A model generated the notes under the pieces. The model searched no databases, was not told where the DNA came from, and saw only the letters and a program-made list of their open reading frames with translations. This document shows, in pieces, positions 1-8,466 of a stretch of DNA of 64,000 bases. Source of the DNA: Eubacteriales bacterium (GTDB taxonomy: Bacteria > Bacillota > Clostridia > Lachnospirales > Lachnospiraceae); the NCBI GenBank assembly GCA_030524585.1, contig JAUNGJ010000001.1, forward strand, positions 1 to 64,000, written 5' to 3'. The position numbers and the translations under genes were made by a program. How positions within the stretch are numbered: the stretch's first letter is position 1; every line of letters starts with the position of its first letter.

Positions 1-222
1 GCAGAGCAAAAAGCCAGAACTACTTATGACAATATCCTGCGATTGGTGAAGGATCCGGAAGTGGCTGACCCGATCCGCTTCCTGCGGGAACGGGAGATCG
101 TGCATTATCAGAGATTCGGCGAAAGCCTGAGGATTGTTCAGGATAGATTGGACAGCAGAAACTTCTATGCATTTAATCCGGAATTTGATAATCAGGATTC
201 AGACAAATGCTGTAATAAATAA
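1..222 (+). CDS. cotJC: CotJC-like spore coat manganese catalase, C-terminal end
   Basis: The window opens inside this gene; 73 C-terminal codons are visible before TAA. The visible protein contains FLREREIVHYQRFGE, NFYAFNPEFD and a Cys-Cys close to the end. I recognise this as the C-terminus of CotJC, a coat protein of the manganese catalase family found in spore formers; it is thought to protect or assemble into the spore coat. The metal-binding four-helix core lies upstream and cannot be seen. CotJC genes usually follow cotJA and cotJB, but those would be outside the window. A strong terminator follows 9 bp after the stop, so this ends its operon. Identification is from memory of the family, not from a search. 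Confidence 0.8.
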   Translation, partial: AEQKARTTYDNILRLVKDPEVADPIRFLREREIVHYQRFGESLRIVQDRLDSRNFYAFNPEFDNQDSDKCCNK

Positions 223-230
223 TGATTTCA

Positions 231-282
231 ACACAAATCAGGGGCTCTGAGCAAATCAGACGTTCCTGATTTGTGTTTTCTT
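231..282 (+). terminator. Intrinsic terminator after cotJC
   Basis: A perfect 12-bp stem (231-242 with 265-276, ACACAAATCAGG and its complement) closes a 22-nt loop and runs into a T-rich tract (272-290). Confidence 0.85.
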
Positions 283-303
283 ATGTTTTTTTAAATTGCT
301 TGG

Positions 304-332
304 TTGTATTTATCTTTCCATCTCGTTATAAT
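304..332 (+). promoter_or_regulatory. Probable sigma-A promoter for the SEDS gene
   Basis: TTGTAT at 304-309 and TATAAT at 327-332 are 17 bp apart. The -10 box ends 26 bp before the ATG at 359, so a TTG at 341 would lie almost at the transcription start; this helps choose the ATG. Confidence 0.55.
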
Positions 333-358
333 AAGGTGGATTGGAGAGTGTGATAATT

Positions 359-1555
359 ATGGGTAATATTAGACAGATGTCTCGGCCGCGTCCAAAGAAG
401 ACGCAGACGAGAGAGAGGAAGAAAACGAAGATTAGGTATTATGATTACAGCCTGCTTGCTGTTATCATTTTTTTGGTGTGTTTTGGACTTGTTATGCTGT
501 ACAGTACCAGTGCATACAGCGCTTTGGTAAAATACGGGGACAGTATGTATTTTTTTAAACGGCAGATTTTTTTCTGCGTTTTTGGATTTCTTGGGATGTA
601 TGTGGCTTCCCGTATCGACTACCATAAGCTTGCGCCTTATGCGAAAAAATTATACTGGTTTTCGGTGCTTTTAATGGCGCTGGTCAGGACACCTCTCGGT
701 AAAGAAGTAAATGGTGCCAGGCGTTGGCTAAAGCTTCCCTTTGATCAGCAGTTTCAGCCGGCGGAGGTTGCGAAGATTGCAATTATTCTGTTTATTCCGC
801 TGCTGCTCTGCAGGATGGGAAAAGAAGTAAATTCCCTGCGGGGAGTGGTGCGTGTTCTGATCTGGGGCGGGTTTTCGGCGGCCTGTGTGTACATACTGAC
901 GGAGAATCTGAGCTCGGCGATTATTGTAATGGGGATCTCCTGTTTTTTGATCTTTGTAGTACATCCAAAGACGGCACCTTTTGTTGGTATTGTCGTGACG
1001 GGTTTTGTACTGATTCTGATTTTGGTTGCAGTTTTGAACTACATTATTCAGGATGCGGCTGCCAGTGGAAGCTTTCGGCTTCGCCGTGTGCTGGTATGGC
1101 TGCAGCCGGAGCAGTATGCATCCGGAGCCGGATATCAGGTCATGCAGGGATTGTATGCGGTGGGCTCGGGAGGCTTTTTTGGCAAAGGTCTTGGCAATGG
1201 TGTTCAGAAGATGGTAATTCCTGAAGTGCAGAATGATATGATACTTTCCATTATCTGTGAGGAGCTGGGAGTGTTTGGCGCGATTATCGTGTTGGTTTTG
1301 TTTGGTCTGCTTTTGTACCGACTGATGTTTATTGCTCAGAATGCACCGGACATGTATGGGGCGCTGATTGCCACGGGTATTTTTGCGCATATAGCCATTC
1401 AGGTTATCCTGAATGTGGCGGTTGTGATTAATCTGATTCCTACGACAGGTATTACTTTGCCATTCATCAGCTATGGAGGAACCTCGCTGCTGTTTTTGAT
1501 GGCGGAGATGGGATTGGCGCTTGGAGTATCCAGAAAAATTCAATTTGAAGAATAA
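359..1555 (+). CDS. FtsW/RodA/SpoVE-family SEDS peptidoglycan polymerase (paralogue outside the dcw cluster)
   Basis: A 398-residue polytopic membrane protein of the SEDS family, which polymerises lipid II glycan strands together with a class B PBP. Visible family marks are LVMLYSTSAYSA in the first membrane span, NGARRWLKLP, FQPAEVAKIA, a large extracellular loop with QGLYAVGSGGFFGKGLG, and the C-terminal TTGITLPFISYGG signature. About ten hydrophobic spans follow a very basic cytoplasmic N-terminus. The ORF could extend to TTG 341, but the promoter position favours ATG 359, with GGAG at 343-346. A second SEDS gene lies at 19584-20666 inside the division cluster, so one copy is probably the vegetative FtsW and the other SpoVE or a RodA-like protein; sequence alone does not say which. 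It stands alone between a terminator and degV. Confidence 0.88.
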   Translation: MGNIRQMSRPRPKKTQTRERKKTKIRYYDYSLLAVIIFLVCFGLVMLYSTSAYSALVKYGDSMYFFKRQIFFCVFGFLGMYVASRIDYHKLAPYAKKLYWFSVLLMALVRTPLGKEVNGARRWLKLPFDQQFQPAEVAKIAIILFIPLLLCRMGKEVNSLRGVVRVLIWGGFSAACVYILTENLSSAIIVMGISCFLIFVVHPKTAPFVGIVVTGFVLILILVAVLNYIIQDAAASGSFRLRRVLVWLQPEQYASGAGYQVMQGLYAVGSGGFFGKGLGNGVQKMVIPEVQNDMILSIICEELGVFGAIIVLVLFGLLLYRLMFIAQNAPDMYGALIATGIFAHIAIQVILNVAVVINLIPTTGITLPFISYGGTSLLFLMAEMGLALGVSRKIQFEE

Positions 1556-1679
1556 TAAAATATTGACAGAATAACTCTTTTCAAGTTTCCCATAATATGC
1601 TATTATAATCTAAGTGGTTTTGGAAACTACATATAATAGAAGTTGATGACAGACTTTGAAGTCTGCGGGAGGATACGAG

Positions 1680-2519
1680 ATGGGTTATAAAGTTATCGTT
1701 GATAGTTGTGGAGAACTATCCCATGAAATGAAAGCATCTGGACATTTTGTTACAGCATCGCTGTCTATTGATGTTGATGATTATCATATTGTAGATGATG
1801 AGACTTTTGATCAGAAGGTATTTTTGGAAAAGGTGGCAGCAAGCCCCAATTGTCCAAAGTCGTCCTGTCCATCACCGGAGGCTTATATGGAAGCATATCA
1901 CTGTGAGGAAGAGCATGTATATGCGGTTACTTTGTCTGCGGAACTCAGTGGTTCATATAACAGTGCTGTTCTTGGAAAGAGTCTGTATCAGGAGGAATAT
2001 GGAGAAAAGAATATTCACGTATTCAATTCCAGGTCTGCGTCGATTGGAGAAACGTTGATTGCTCTGAAGATTGCCGAATGTGAAGAACGGGGGATGACCT
2101 TTGAACAGGTTGTTGAGAAGGTCGAAGGCTACATTGAAGAGCAGAATACCTATTTTCTTTTGGAGACGCTGGAGACACTCCGCAAGAATGGAAGACTTAG
2201 CGGAATTAAGGCGGTTGTGGCTACAGCGCTGAATATTAAGCCGGTTATGGGTTCTACACCGGAGGGAAGTATTTGCCAGCTGGGGCAGGCGAGAGGTATG
2301 AAAAAAGCTTTGACCAAAATGGCAGATGAGATTGCAAAGAATGCGGTTCGTGTTGAGGATAAGATTTTGGCGATCAGCCATTGTAACTGTCCGGCCAGGG
2401 CGCAGGAGCTGAAGGAGATGCTGTTAAAGCGCATGCAGCCGAAGGATGTGATTGTGCTTGATACGGCGGGAATTAGCAGTATGTATGCGGCAGATGGCGG
2501 AGTGATCGCAGTGATTTAG
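1680..2519 (+). CDS. DegV family fatty-acid-binding protein
   Basis: This 279-residue protein matches the DegV family: N-terminal VIVDSCGELSHE, then a central YNSAVLGKSLY and FNSRSASIGETL, ETLETLRKNGRLSG in the middle, and IAISHCNCPARA-like and DTAGISSMYAADGG toward the C-terminus. DegV proteins bind a fatty acid between two alpha/beta lobes; in Firmicutes they act as FakB-type partners that present the acid to the FakA kinase. No fakA-like gene is in this window. ATG 1680 has a strong GGGAGGA site (1667-1673) 6 bp upstream, so the longer reading from TTG 1656 is unlikely. It is monocistronic or cotranscribed with the small gene 100 bp downstream. Confidence 0.85.
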   Translation: MGYKVIVDSCGELSHEMKASGHFVTASLSIDVDDYHIVDDETFDQKVFLEKVAASPNCPKSSCPSPEAYMEAYHCEEEHVYAVTLSAELSGSYNSAVLGKSLYQEEYGEKNIHVFNSRSASIGETLIALKIAECEERGMTFEQVVEKVEGYIEEQNTYFLLETLETLRKNGRLSGIKAVVATALNIKPVMGSTPEGSICQLGQARGMKKALTKMADEIAKNAVRVEDKILAISHCNCPARAQELKEMLLKRMQPKDVIVLDTAGISSMYAADGGVIAVI

Positions 2520-2522
2520 AAG

Positions 2523-2551
2523 TTGTATCCTGAACGGAAATGTGTTATCAT
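2523..2551 (+). promoter_or_regulatory. Probable promoter with extended -10
   Basis: TTGTAT at 2523-2528, a 17-bp spacer, and TATCAT at 2546-2551 preceded by TGT (extended -10). It lies immediately after the degV stop and 68 bp before the next ATG. Confidence 0.45.
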
Positions 2552-2618
2552 AAATATATTGACGAATCGAAGATTTGGAGAAAGTATTTGGAACAATATA
2601 GAAAAGGAGTCAGGAATC

Positions 2619-2867
2619 ATGAGTCAGGCAAAGGTAGACAGATATAAACAGGAGAAAGCTAATCGTAGGCAGAACATGCGGAAGGAGAAGATGAAACAGG
2701 CACTTCGCCGAGTTGTTGTTGGAGTTTTGGGATTGGCTCTGATTGGGTGGCTTGGATATTCTGCATATAATGTATATGAGACCAACAAACCGAAGCAAAC
2801 GGCCGAAGTTGACTATACAGCGATTACGGATTATCAGACGAATCTGTCTACGGCTGCAGAGGAATAA
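2619..2867 (+). CDS. Small single-span membrane protein of unknown function
   Basis: An 82-residue protein that I do not recognise. The first 34 residues are highly charged and mostly basic (KVDRYKQEKANRRQNMRKEK), followed by one clear transmembrane helix (VVVGVLGLALIGWLGYSAYNVY) and an acidic, Thr-rich tail of about 27 residues. The positive-inside rule places the basic part in the cytoplasm. The start was chosen for AAAAGGAG at 2602-2609 with 9-bp spacing; an in-frame upstream extension has no ribosome site. The gene is flanked by its own putative promoter and a strong terminator, which supports a real gene. Small proteins of this shape are common in Lachnospiraceae, often annotated as hypothetical. 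Confidence 0.65.
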   Translation: MSQAKVDRYKQEKANRRQNMRKEKMKQALRRVVVGVLGLALIGWLGYSAYNVYETNKPKQTAEVDYTAITDYQTNLSTAAEE

Positions 2868-2900
2868 TCAGAAAAAGTAATATCGAAGATAAATTATTTC

Positions 2901-2934
2901 GGACGGGTAAACGAAGGTTTACCCGTCCTTTTTT
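2901..2934 (+). terminator. Strong intrinsic terminator
   Basis: A perfect 12-bp stem (GGACGGGTAAAC, 2901-2912, with 2917-2928) closes a GAAG tetraloop and is followed by TTTTTT. Confidence 0.93.
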
Positions 2935-2971
2935 GTGTAATCGTTTATGTGTCATATAGGAGTTCTGCTCC

Positions 2972-4039
2972 TTAATCCTGCCTGGCAGGACCGGTTGAAC
3001 TGCGCACTACTAAAACAGAAGGGTGTTCTATCTTTATACGTGCATTTTGAAATGCTTCAACCTGTCCATTGTTCAGTATTTCCATGTTCCGTTGTAATAA
3101 ATCAAAAGCAGAATTTGCCTTCTGTTCAAGCTGATGCTCTACTGTGGTCAAAGAGAGCGGCAGCAGCCTGGCGTATAAAAGATTGTCATAGCCGCAGACG
3201 GAATAATCTTTTGGAATCTGTTTTCCCTGTTCTAACAGGGCGTCTGCAATTCCTCTGGCCATTACGTCGGTCATACCTATGAAGGCGGTCACGCCTGTGT
3301 CTAAAATGGAAGAATCCTTCATAAATTCATACCCAATTGTATAGTCGTTCACTTCTCCTGATAATTCACTTTGCCAGCTTACCTTTTTGGAACGGATAAA
3401 CAGGGAATCTTTAAGTCCGTATTGAGCCATTTGGTGTTCCAGACCTTTAATACGCATCCGGCGTCCTAAGTTAGCATCAGGCGATGCGGTAAGAAGCATG
3501 ATTTTTCTGTGTCCCAGTTCAACTAAATGGTCTATCAATAAGACAGAAGATTGAAAATTATCCATCTCGATAATGTCTACCGACAGATTTTCCGCTTTAT
3601 CGCATATTGCAATGACGGGAATGGTCTTTGACACTTCGTTGACCTTCTCCGGATGATGAGGATAAGTGAGGCAGATTATTCCCGATATATGTGTTTTTAG
3701 AGCAAACTGTAAATAGGATAACTCTAAATCCTTGTTGCGGTTCGTATTGCATATAATTGTGCGGTAGCCATTTAAATGTGCTTTGTACTCTATTTGCTGC
3801 GCCAGGAGTGAATAATATGGCGAATTAGGGTTTTCACTCATGATCATAATGATCTTGGAATCGGTGTGAGAGGTGTTGGGAAGTTTATAACCGAGTTCCT
3901 GGCAGGCTTCGTATACTTTGTTAATGGTTTCGCTTGAAAAGCGTGCAGAAGTCTTTTTGTTAAGGATCATGGAAATCGACGATTGTGATAAACCGGTTAA
4001 AGCGGCGATATCTGACATGGTGACTTTTTTTTGATTCAT
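2972..4039 (-). CDS. LacI/GalR family transcriptional regulator
   Basis: A 355-residue repressor-type protein. The N-terminal helix-turn-helix reads VTMSDIAALTGLSQSSISMIL, followed by the hinge-like NKKTSARFSSETINKVYEAC. The rest is a periplasmic-binding-like effector domain with FIGMTDVMARGIADALLEQG and the family signature DYSVCGYDNLLYARLLPLSLTTVEHQ near the end. The start is ATG 4039 with AGGAG 11 bp away; a further upstream in-frame start lacks a ribosome site. It is transcribed divergently from the carbohydrate transport operon beginning at 4498, so it most likely controls that operon and itself in response to the imported sugar or its metabolite. Which sugar is not visible. Confidence 0.9.
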   Translation of the reverse strand: MNQKKVTMSDIAALTGLSQSSISMILNKKTSARFSSETINKVYEACQELGYKLPNTSHTDSKIIMIMSENPNSPYYSLLAQQIEYKAHLNGYRTIICNTNRNKDLELSYLQFALKTHISGIICLTYPHHPEKVNEVSKTIPVIAICDKAENLSVDIIEMDNFQSSVLLIDHLVELGHRKIMLLTASPDANLGRRMRIKGLEHQMAQYGLKDSLFIRSKKVSWQSELSGEVNDYTIGYEFMKDSSILDTGVTAFIGMTDVMARGIADALLEQGKQIPKDYSVCGYDNLLYARLLPLSLTTVEHQLEQKANSAFDLLQRNMEILNNGQVEAFQNARIKIEHPSVLVVRSSTGPARQD

Positions 4040-4497
4040 AATTAAAGGTACTCCTAATGATTGATATTTTGCTGACAATAATTTTGATTATTATATCATG
4101 GTGTTAATATTTTTACAAGTACATAGCACAAAATATTAATAATATTATTAATAAATATTGAAATGGAGTGAAAATGTTTTGCGACTTGAAAATGCGTGGT
4201 TTAAATGATAAAAAGCATGAGAAAAGCTGTAAAAATTGGAAATTTTAGGAATTTTATTTCCAGAAAAAGCTAAAATCTGAGGTGGAAAAAGTGCACAAAA
4301 AATCAATAAATTAGTAATAATACTTGACTAATTTCAACATAAAGCGTAGTATAATATACAACAAATAATTGAAAAAATTAATAATATTAAGGCGTTTGGG
4401 ATACGAATTGATACAAATACCAGGAAAGAGGGGTGGGAGATGTATTTGATGGTAATGTGATGTTGTGAAAATGACTATTTACAAGAAAGGAGAATTT
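4040..4497. promoter_or_regulatory. Divergent control region between lacI-type regulator and sugar operon
   Basis: About 460 bp without a gene, very AT-rich. On the minus strand TTGTAA (4113-4118) and TATAAT (4090-4095) with a 17-bp spacer form the regulator promoter. On the plus strand TTGACT (4324-4329) pairs with TAGTAT (4347-4352, 17 bp) or TATAAT (4350-4355, 20 bp). Operator candidates are an 18-bp perfect palindrome ATTAATAATATTATTAAT at 4135-4152 and TTAATAATATTAA at 4378-4390, the latter just after the expected transcription start. The 13-mer ATTTTGATTATTA at 4081-4093 recurs upstream of the second LacI gene. AT-rich palindromes arise easily by chance, so the operators are inferences. 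The part from 4160 to 4310 shows nothing I can name. Confidence 0.5.
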
Positions 4498-5814
4498 ATG
4501 AAAAAGATAACAAGCATTCTTTTAGTGGTAATGATGATGTTTACGCTGGCGGCCTGTAGTAAGGCTCCGGCTGACGCAGAGGACGGCTCCGGAACATCCG
4601 ACGGGGGCGTAACAATTGAATATTGGCATATTAATTCTGAGACACAGGGAGGCCCGGTTGTTGAAGAACTTATAAAGGAATTTAATGAGACGAATGACAA
4701 AGGTATTACCGTTGTTGGGAAATTTAATGCGAATGCATACGCCGGTGTTGCGCAGAATCTGCAGGCAGAGCTTGCAATCGGTGAGTATCCGGGTGTTGTA
4801 CAGGTTGGATGGAATTACCTGAATTATTTTGCAGAGAACTTTCCGCAGTATGTAGGACCTAAGAAGATCATTGAAGAGTATGTTCCGGAAGATAAGGGAT
4901 ATCTTGAGGAAATGCTTGAGGAGAACATTATTGAGCTGGGTACAGCGGTAAATGGAGAAATCCTTGGTCTGCCTTATGCAGCATCAACACCGGTTGTATT
5001 CTATAATGCTGATATTTTCCGCGAAGCGGGGCTTGATCCGGATAATCCGCCGGAGACCTTCGATGAATGGATAGCGGCCGGTCAGACAATTAAGGATAAA
5101 ACGGGTAAAGAAGGTCTCTATTATGAAATCATAGCAAATACTTATACCATGAGTCCGATGATTCAGGGAGTTGGCGCTGAGATGTATGAGATCGGTGAAG
5201 ACGGAAAAGCAGCCGCTACATTCTATACACCTGAGACGGTTGAACTTTTTAGAAAATGGCAGGCGGGATTTGAAAGCGGCGCCTGCGTGGAGATTGGATC
5301 AGAGGAGGCGCTTGGCGCGTTTGCGGCCGGTGAGATTGCAACTCAGATTGTTACGATTGGTAAACTTGCCTACATGAAAGAAAGCTGTGATTTTGACTTG
5401 AGAACAGCTCCGTTCCCAAGGACAGGTTCGGAAGAGGATTATAGTGTATGTGTTGGAGGCAACATGCTTGTCTGTTTCTCTGAGGATGAAGAAGAAGTGA
5501 AGGCATGCTGGGAATTTATGAAATATCTGTATGAGCCTGACAGTATGGCAAAGTGGGTTGCCGGTACGGGATATCTGCCTGTTACAAAGAGTGCAACCGA
5601 CTCTGAAGAGATGCGGGAATTCCTGGAAGAGAATGAACTTATGAAAGCTTCTCTGGATACATGGACGAGTGCAAGATCCTGGCCAAGCTGGCCTGGGCAG
5701 AACGGCATGAATGTTGACCAGGTGCTTGTAGATATGCGTGATGCGATTATTTCCGGTGCCGATCCAGATGCCACCATAAAGGATGCGCAGGATCGAATCA
5801 ACGGAATGCTGTAA
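4498..5814 (+). CDS. Extracellular carbohydrate-binding lipoprotein (ABC transporter, family 1)
   Basis: A 438-residue solute-binding protein. A signal peptide with basic start, hydrophobic core and lipobox LAAC gives a lipid-anchored protein outside the membrane. The mature part begins with a Ser/Asp/Gly-rich linker and then ITIEYWHINSE-type strand, a pattern of MalE/UgpB-like binding proteins, with Trp-rich sites such as AKWVAGTGYLPV and SWPSWPGQNG near the C-terminus that resemble sugar-stacking surfaces. ATG 4498 has AAAGGAG 5 bp upstream. It heads the operon that also holds permeases (6656, 7575) and an ATPase (8467). A stable hairpin after the stop may protect this message so the binding protein is made in excess. 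Confidence 0.9.
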   Translation: MKKITSILLVVMMMFTLAACSKAPADAEDGSGTSDGGVTIEYWHINSETQGGPVVEELIKEFNETNDKGITVVGKFNANAYAGVAQNLQAELAIGEYPGVVQVGWNYLNYFAENFPQYVGPKKIIEEYVPEDKGYLEEMLEENIIELGTAVNGEILGLPYAASTPVVFYNADIFREAGLDPDNPPETFDEWIAAGQTIKDKTGKEGLYYEIIANTYTMSPMIQGVGAEMYEIGEDGKAAATFYTPETVELFRKWQAGFESGACVEIGSEEALGAFAAGEIATQIVTIGKLAYMKESCDFDLRTAPFPRTGSEEDYSVCVGGNMLVCFSEDEEEVKACWEFMKYLYEPDSMAKWVAGTGYLPVTKSATDSEEMREFLEENELMKASLDTWTSARSWPSWPGQNGMNVDQVLVDMRDAIISGADPDATIKDAQDRINGML

Positions 5815-5832
5815 ATAATATGTAAGTGTCAG

Positions 5833-5869
5833 GCAAGGCGTCCGTGCGGCGGACAGGCGGATGCCTTGC
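5833..5869 (+). other. Intercistronic hairpin after the binding-protein gene
   Basis: GCAAGGCGTCC (5833-5843) pairs with GGATGCCTTGC (5859-5869) with one G-U pair and a 15-nt loop. There is no T-run, so it is more likely a stabilising or partial-termination structure than a full terminator. Confidence 0.5.
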
Positions 5870-5913
5870 TGATTTATTGCCAAAAATAGAAAAAACAGTA
5901 GGAGGCTGGAGCG

Positions 5914-6603
5914 ATTCTGACGATATTTGATGGGGTTCGTGAATTTTCATTTTTATCTGTGGGACTGCGCATTTTGCTTTCGTCTGTGTCGGCGGGACTA
6001 ATTGGTTCTGAGAGAGGGCGGGCCGGACAGGCGGCAGGCCTGAGGACGCATATTCTGGTAGTGATAGGTGCATGCATTGTAATGATTGTGGATCAGTACC
6101 TGGTAATATTTGTAAATCCGGCTTCGGATCCGGCACGATTGGGTGCACAGGTCATCAATGGTATCGGCTTTCTGGGCGCGGGAACAATTCTTGTCACAGG
6201 AAAACGGGTGACGGGACTTACAACGGCTGCCGGACTTTGGACGACGGCCTGCGTGGGACTTGCATATGGCTGTGGATATTTTGAGGGCGGCCTTTTAGTG
6301 ACGGCGGTTATGCTTGTGGCTATGTCAATACTGCGTAAGGTAGAAGGTCACACGTCAACACTTGTAGGTATGGAACTAATGGTTGAGATTGAAAAATCGG
6401 AGGATATTCCCTGCCTGCTGGATACGGTGAGAATATGCGGCGGACATGTGGTCAATGTAAGTATAGATGACAGACCGAGAGGTGTGACAAAGGGACATCT
6501 GCAGGTTCGGCTGTCGCTGAGAGTGGGGCGTACGTTTGAATCCACCAGTATACTGGATGGATTGTCACAGAAAATCCATGTGGTTATGTTTAAAGAATTA
6601 TGA
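5914..6603 (+). CDS. MgtC/SapB family membrane protein, probable non-canonical start
   Basis: About 229 residues. Family marks are GLIGSERGRAGQAAGLRTHIL in the first part, then RLGAQVINGIGFLGAGTIL and GLTTAAGLWTTACVGLAYGCG, four to five membrane spans, and a C-terminal soluble ACT-like domain from about residue 155. MgtC proteins are linked with magnesium limitation and control of membrane transport; their exact activity is unsettled. The first GTG (5959) would remove the start of span 1 and has no ribosome site. AGGAGG at 5900-5905 sits 8 bp before ATT 5914 (CTG at 5917), and the residues read from there (VREFSFLS and on) fit the family N-terminus, so I place the start at ATT 5914. An in-frame TAG at 5899 excludes anything longer. 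Its position inside a sugar ABC operon is unusual. Confidence 0.75.
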   Translation: MLTIFDGVREFSFLSVGLRILLSSVSAGLIGSERGRAGQAAGLRTHILVVIGACIVMIVDQYLVIFVNPASDPARLGAQVINGIGFLGAGTILVTGKRVTGLTTAAGLWTTACVGLAYGCGYFEGGLLVTAVMLVAMSILRKVEGHTSTLVGMELMVEIEKSEDIPCLLDTVRICGGHVVNVSIDDRPRGVTKGHLQVRLSLRVGRTFESTSILDGLSQKIHVVMFKEL

Positions 6604-6655
6604 ATCTCAAAGTAATAGGATGAAAAATGACTGTGAATAAAAGGAGGAATGTATA

Positions 6656-7585
6656 GTGAAGAGACAACATGCGGTGCAGGAGACTTCGAAGAGACCGGGA
6701 GGCTTTTGGAAGAAGCATCGTAAAATTGAAAAATTTATATATTTGCTGCCCGCTATTGTTATTTTTTGTGTTTTTATGGTGTGGCCGATTGTATATAACA
6801 TGTACCTAAGTACGATGGAATGGAATATGGTATCGCCGACGAAAAAATTTGTGGGGTTTGAAAATTATATCAATGTTTTTCAGGATCCGGGATTTTTGAA
6901 GGCCCTGGGCAACACTGGTCTATATGTGCTGCTAATGATGATTTTCTGTTTTGTGGCGCCTTATTTCTATTCTTATATAATAGGTAAGCTGATAACAAAA
7001 GGGGAAAAAATTTATCGTGCACTGATGTTTTTTCCGAGTCTGCTGTCGCTGGCGGTAGCCGCCATTGTGTTTATGTGGCTGTTCAATTCGGTTTCGGGAC
7101 CTGTAGCTGAAATATTTGAGGCCTTTGGGCACGAATCGCCCCATTGGTTTACAACATCTGGATATGTTATTGTGGCGCTGTCTATTGCGACGGGGTGGAG
7201 ATGTTTTGGATATAATCTGATTGTATTTCTGGGGGCTATTGTCGAGGTGCCTGTGGAATTGATTGAGGCAGCTAAATTGGAAAAGGCGTCGAACTGGAAA
7301 ATATTTTGGAGAATTATTGTTCCGCTTACTTCGCCGACAGCGCTGTATGTGTTTATCATTACTTTTGTAATGGGACTTCAGTATGTGTTTACTCCGATAC
7401 AGATGATTACAAAGGGAGGTCCCAATATGGCAAGTACAAACCTGGTATACCTTATTTATCAGTATGGTTTCCAGTTTTTCCAGACAGGCCGTGCGGCGGC
7501 AGTGGCTATCATATCGCTGGTTATTTTCCTGCTGGTACTGTTCCTGCAAAACAGATTGAATAAGAGGGTGCATTATGAGAATTAA
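6656..7585 (+). CDS. Sugar ABC transporter permease, MalF/UgpA type
   Basis: A 309-residue inner-membrane permease with six predicted spans. The N-terminal HRKIEKFIYLLPAIVIFCVFMVWPIVYNMY and WNMVSPTKKFVGFENYI are typical of the carbohydrate uptake family 1 permeases. The EAA loop that contacts the ATPase is PVELIEAAKLEKASNWKIFW at about residue 200-220. The start is GTG 6656, 8 bp after AAAGGAGG; the ATG at 6649 is in another frame and stops early. The end overlaps the next permease by 11 bp, which shows translational coupling. It works with the partner permease at 7575, the ATPase at 8467 and the lipoprotein at 4498. Confidence 0.92.
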   Translation: MKRQHAVQETSKRPGGFWKKHRKIEKFIYLLPAIVIFCVFMVWPIVYNMYLSTMEWNMVSPTKKFVGFENYINVFQDPGFLKALGNTGLYVLLMMIFCFVAPYFYSYIIGKLITKGEKIYRALMFFPSLLSLAVAAIVFMWLFNSVSGPVAEIFEAFGHESPHWFTTSGYVIVALSIATGWRCFGYNLIVFLGAIVEVPVELIEAAKLEKASNWKIFWRIIVPLTSPTALYVFIITFVMGLQYVFTPIQMITKGGPNMASTNLVYLIYQYGFQFFQTGRAAAVAIISLVIFLLVLFLQNRLNKRVHYEN

Positions 7586-8435
7586 AAGACAGAAAAAACA
7601 AGAACAGGTGCATATCAAGAGCAAAGGTGAATGGAAATATCAATTAATACTTATCGTATCTCTCATTGTGATGATGTATCCTATCGTTTATATGATCGGC
7701 ACCTCGTTTAAAACGCTTTCGGACATATTTTCATCCGGGCTCAATGTATTTACGGCAAATCCGACAATGGATAATTACGCACAGGTAATAGGAGCAAATA
7801 ATGTTCTGAGACTTTTGCGCAACTCCTTTACCATAGCGCTGATTGTAACGGTAAGCAAAATTATTACAAGCGTGCTGGCATCTTACTGTCTGTGCTTTAT
7901 GAATCTGAAACATCCGGAATTGATATTCGGATTGTTTACAGTATCGATGTTCATTCCTTTCTCGGTAATTATGATACCGAATTACCTGACGCTGAGTCGG
8001 ATGGGACTAAATAACACGCTTCTGGGCGTGGCGCTTCCGCAGCTGGCAGATGCGATGGGGATCTATCGTATCAGGCAGTCCATGAGATCGATACCGAAAC
8101 CGTTGATCGAAGCGGCAAGGCTTGACAATGTGGGGCATTTTACGATTCTTAGAAGAATTGTCCTTCCTCTTGTAAAGCCGGCGGTTATTGCCATGATTAT
8201 TTTCTTCTTTATTAACTCGTGGAACGAGTTCGTGTGGCCGATGCTGATATTGAAGAAAGAAGAACTGTATACGATTACTTTGGCGCTGCAGACCTTCCTT
8301 GATGCCGAGTCCGGCAGTGCGTGGGGATCATCCATGGCGCTTGCAACGATTGCGACGATGGTTCCGATGGTGCTGTATATATTTGCACAGAGAAAGATTA
8401 TTGGAACATTTATGCAATCTGGTGTAAAAGAATAA
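7575..8435 (+). CDS. Sugar ABC transporter permease, MalG/UgpE type
   Basis: A 286-residue six-span permease, the second membrane subunit of the importer. It begins in the last codons of the upstream permease. The EAA motif is PKPLIEAARLDNVGHFTILR and the C-terminus ends in the usual QRKIIGTFMQSGVKE, a tail seen in MalG-like proteins. INSWNEFVWPMLIL is the conserved segment before the last span. No promoter is visible between the permeases, so expression depends on the operon promoter near 4324-4355. Confidence 0.92.
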   Translation: MRIKRQKKQEQVHIKSKGEWKYQLILIVSLIVMMYPIVYMIGTSFKTLSDIFSSGLNVFTANPTMDNYAQVIGANNVLRLLRNSFTIALIVTVSKIITSVLASYCLCFMNLKHPELIFGLFTVSMFIPFSVIMIPNYLTLSRMGLNNTLLGVALPQLADAMGIYRIRQSMRSIPKPLIEAARLDNVGHFTILRRIVLPLVKPAVIAMIIFFFINSWNEFVWPMLILKKEELYTITLALQTFLDAESGSAWGSSMALATIATMVPMVLYIFAQRKIIGTFMQSGVKE

Positions 8436-8466
8436 GGACACAATGAAAGGATAAGGAGTTGATAAC

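Noticed and set aside
1563..1609. TTGACA and TATAAT upstream of degV
   Set aside because: They are 35 bp apart, too far to form one promoter, and neither has a good partner.
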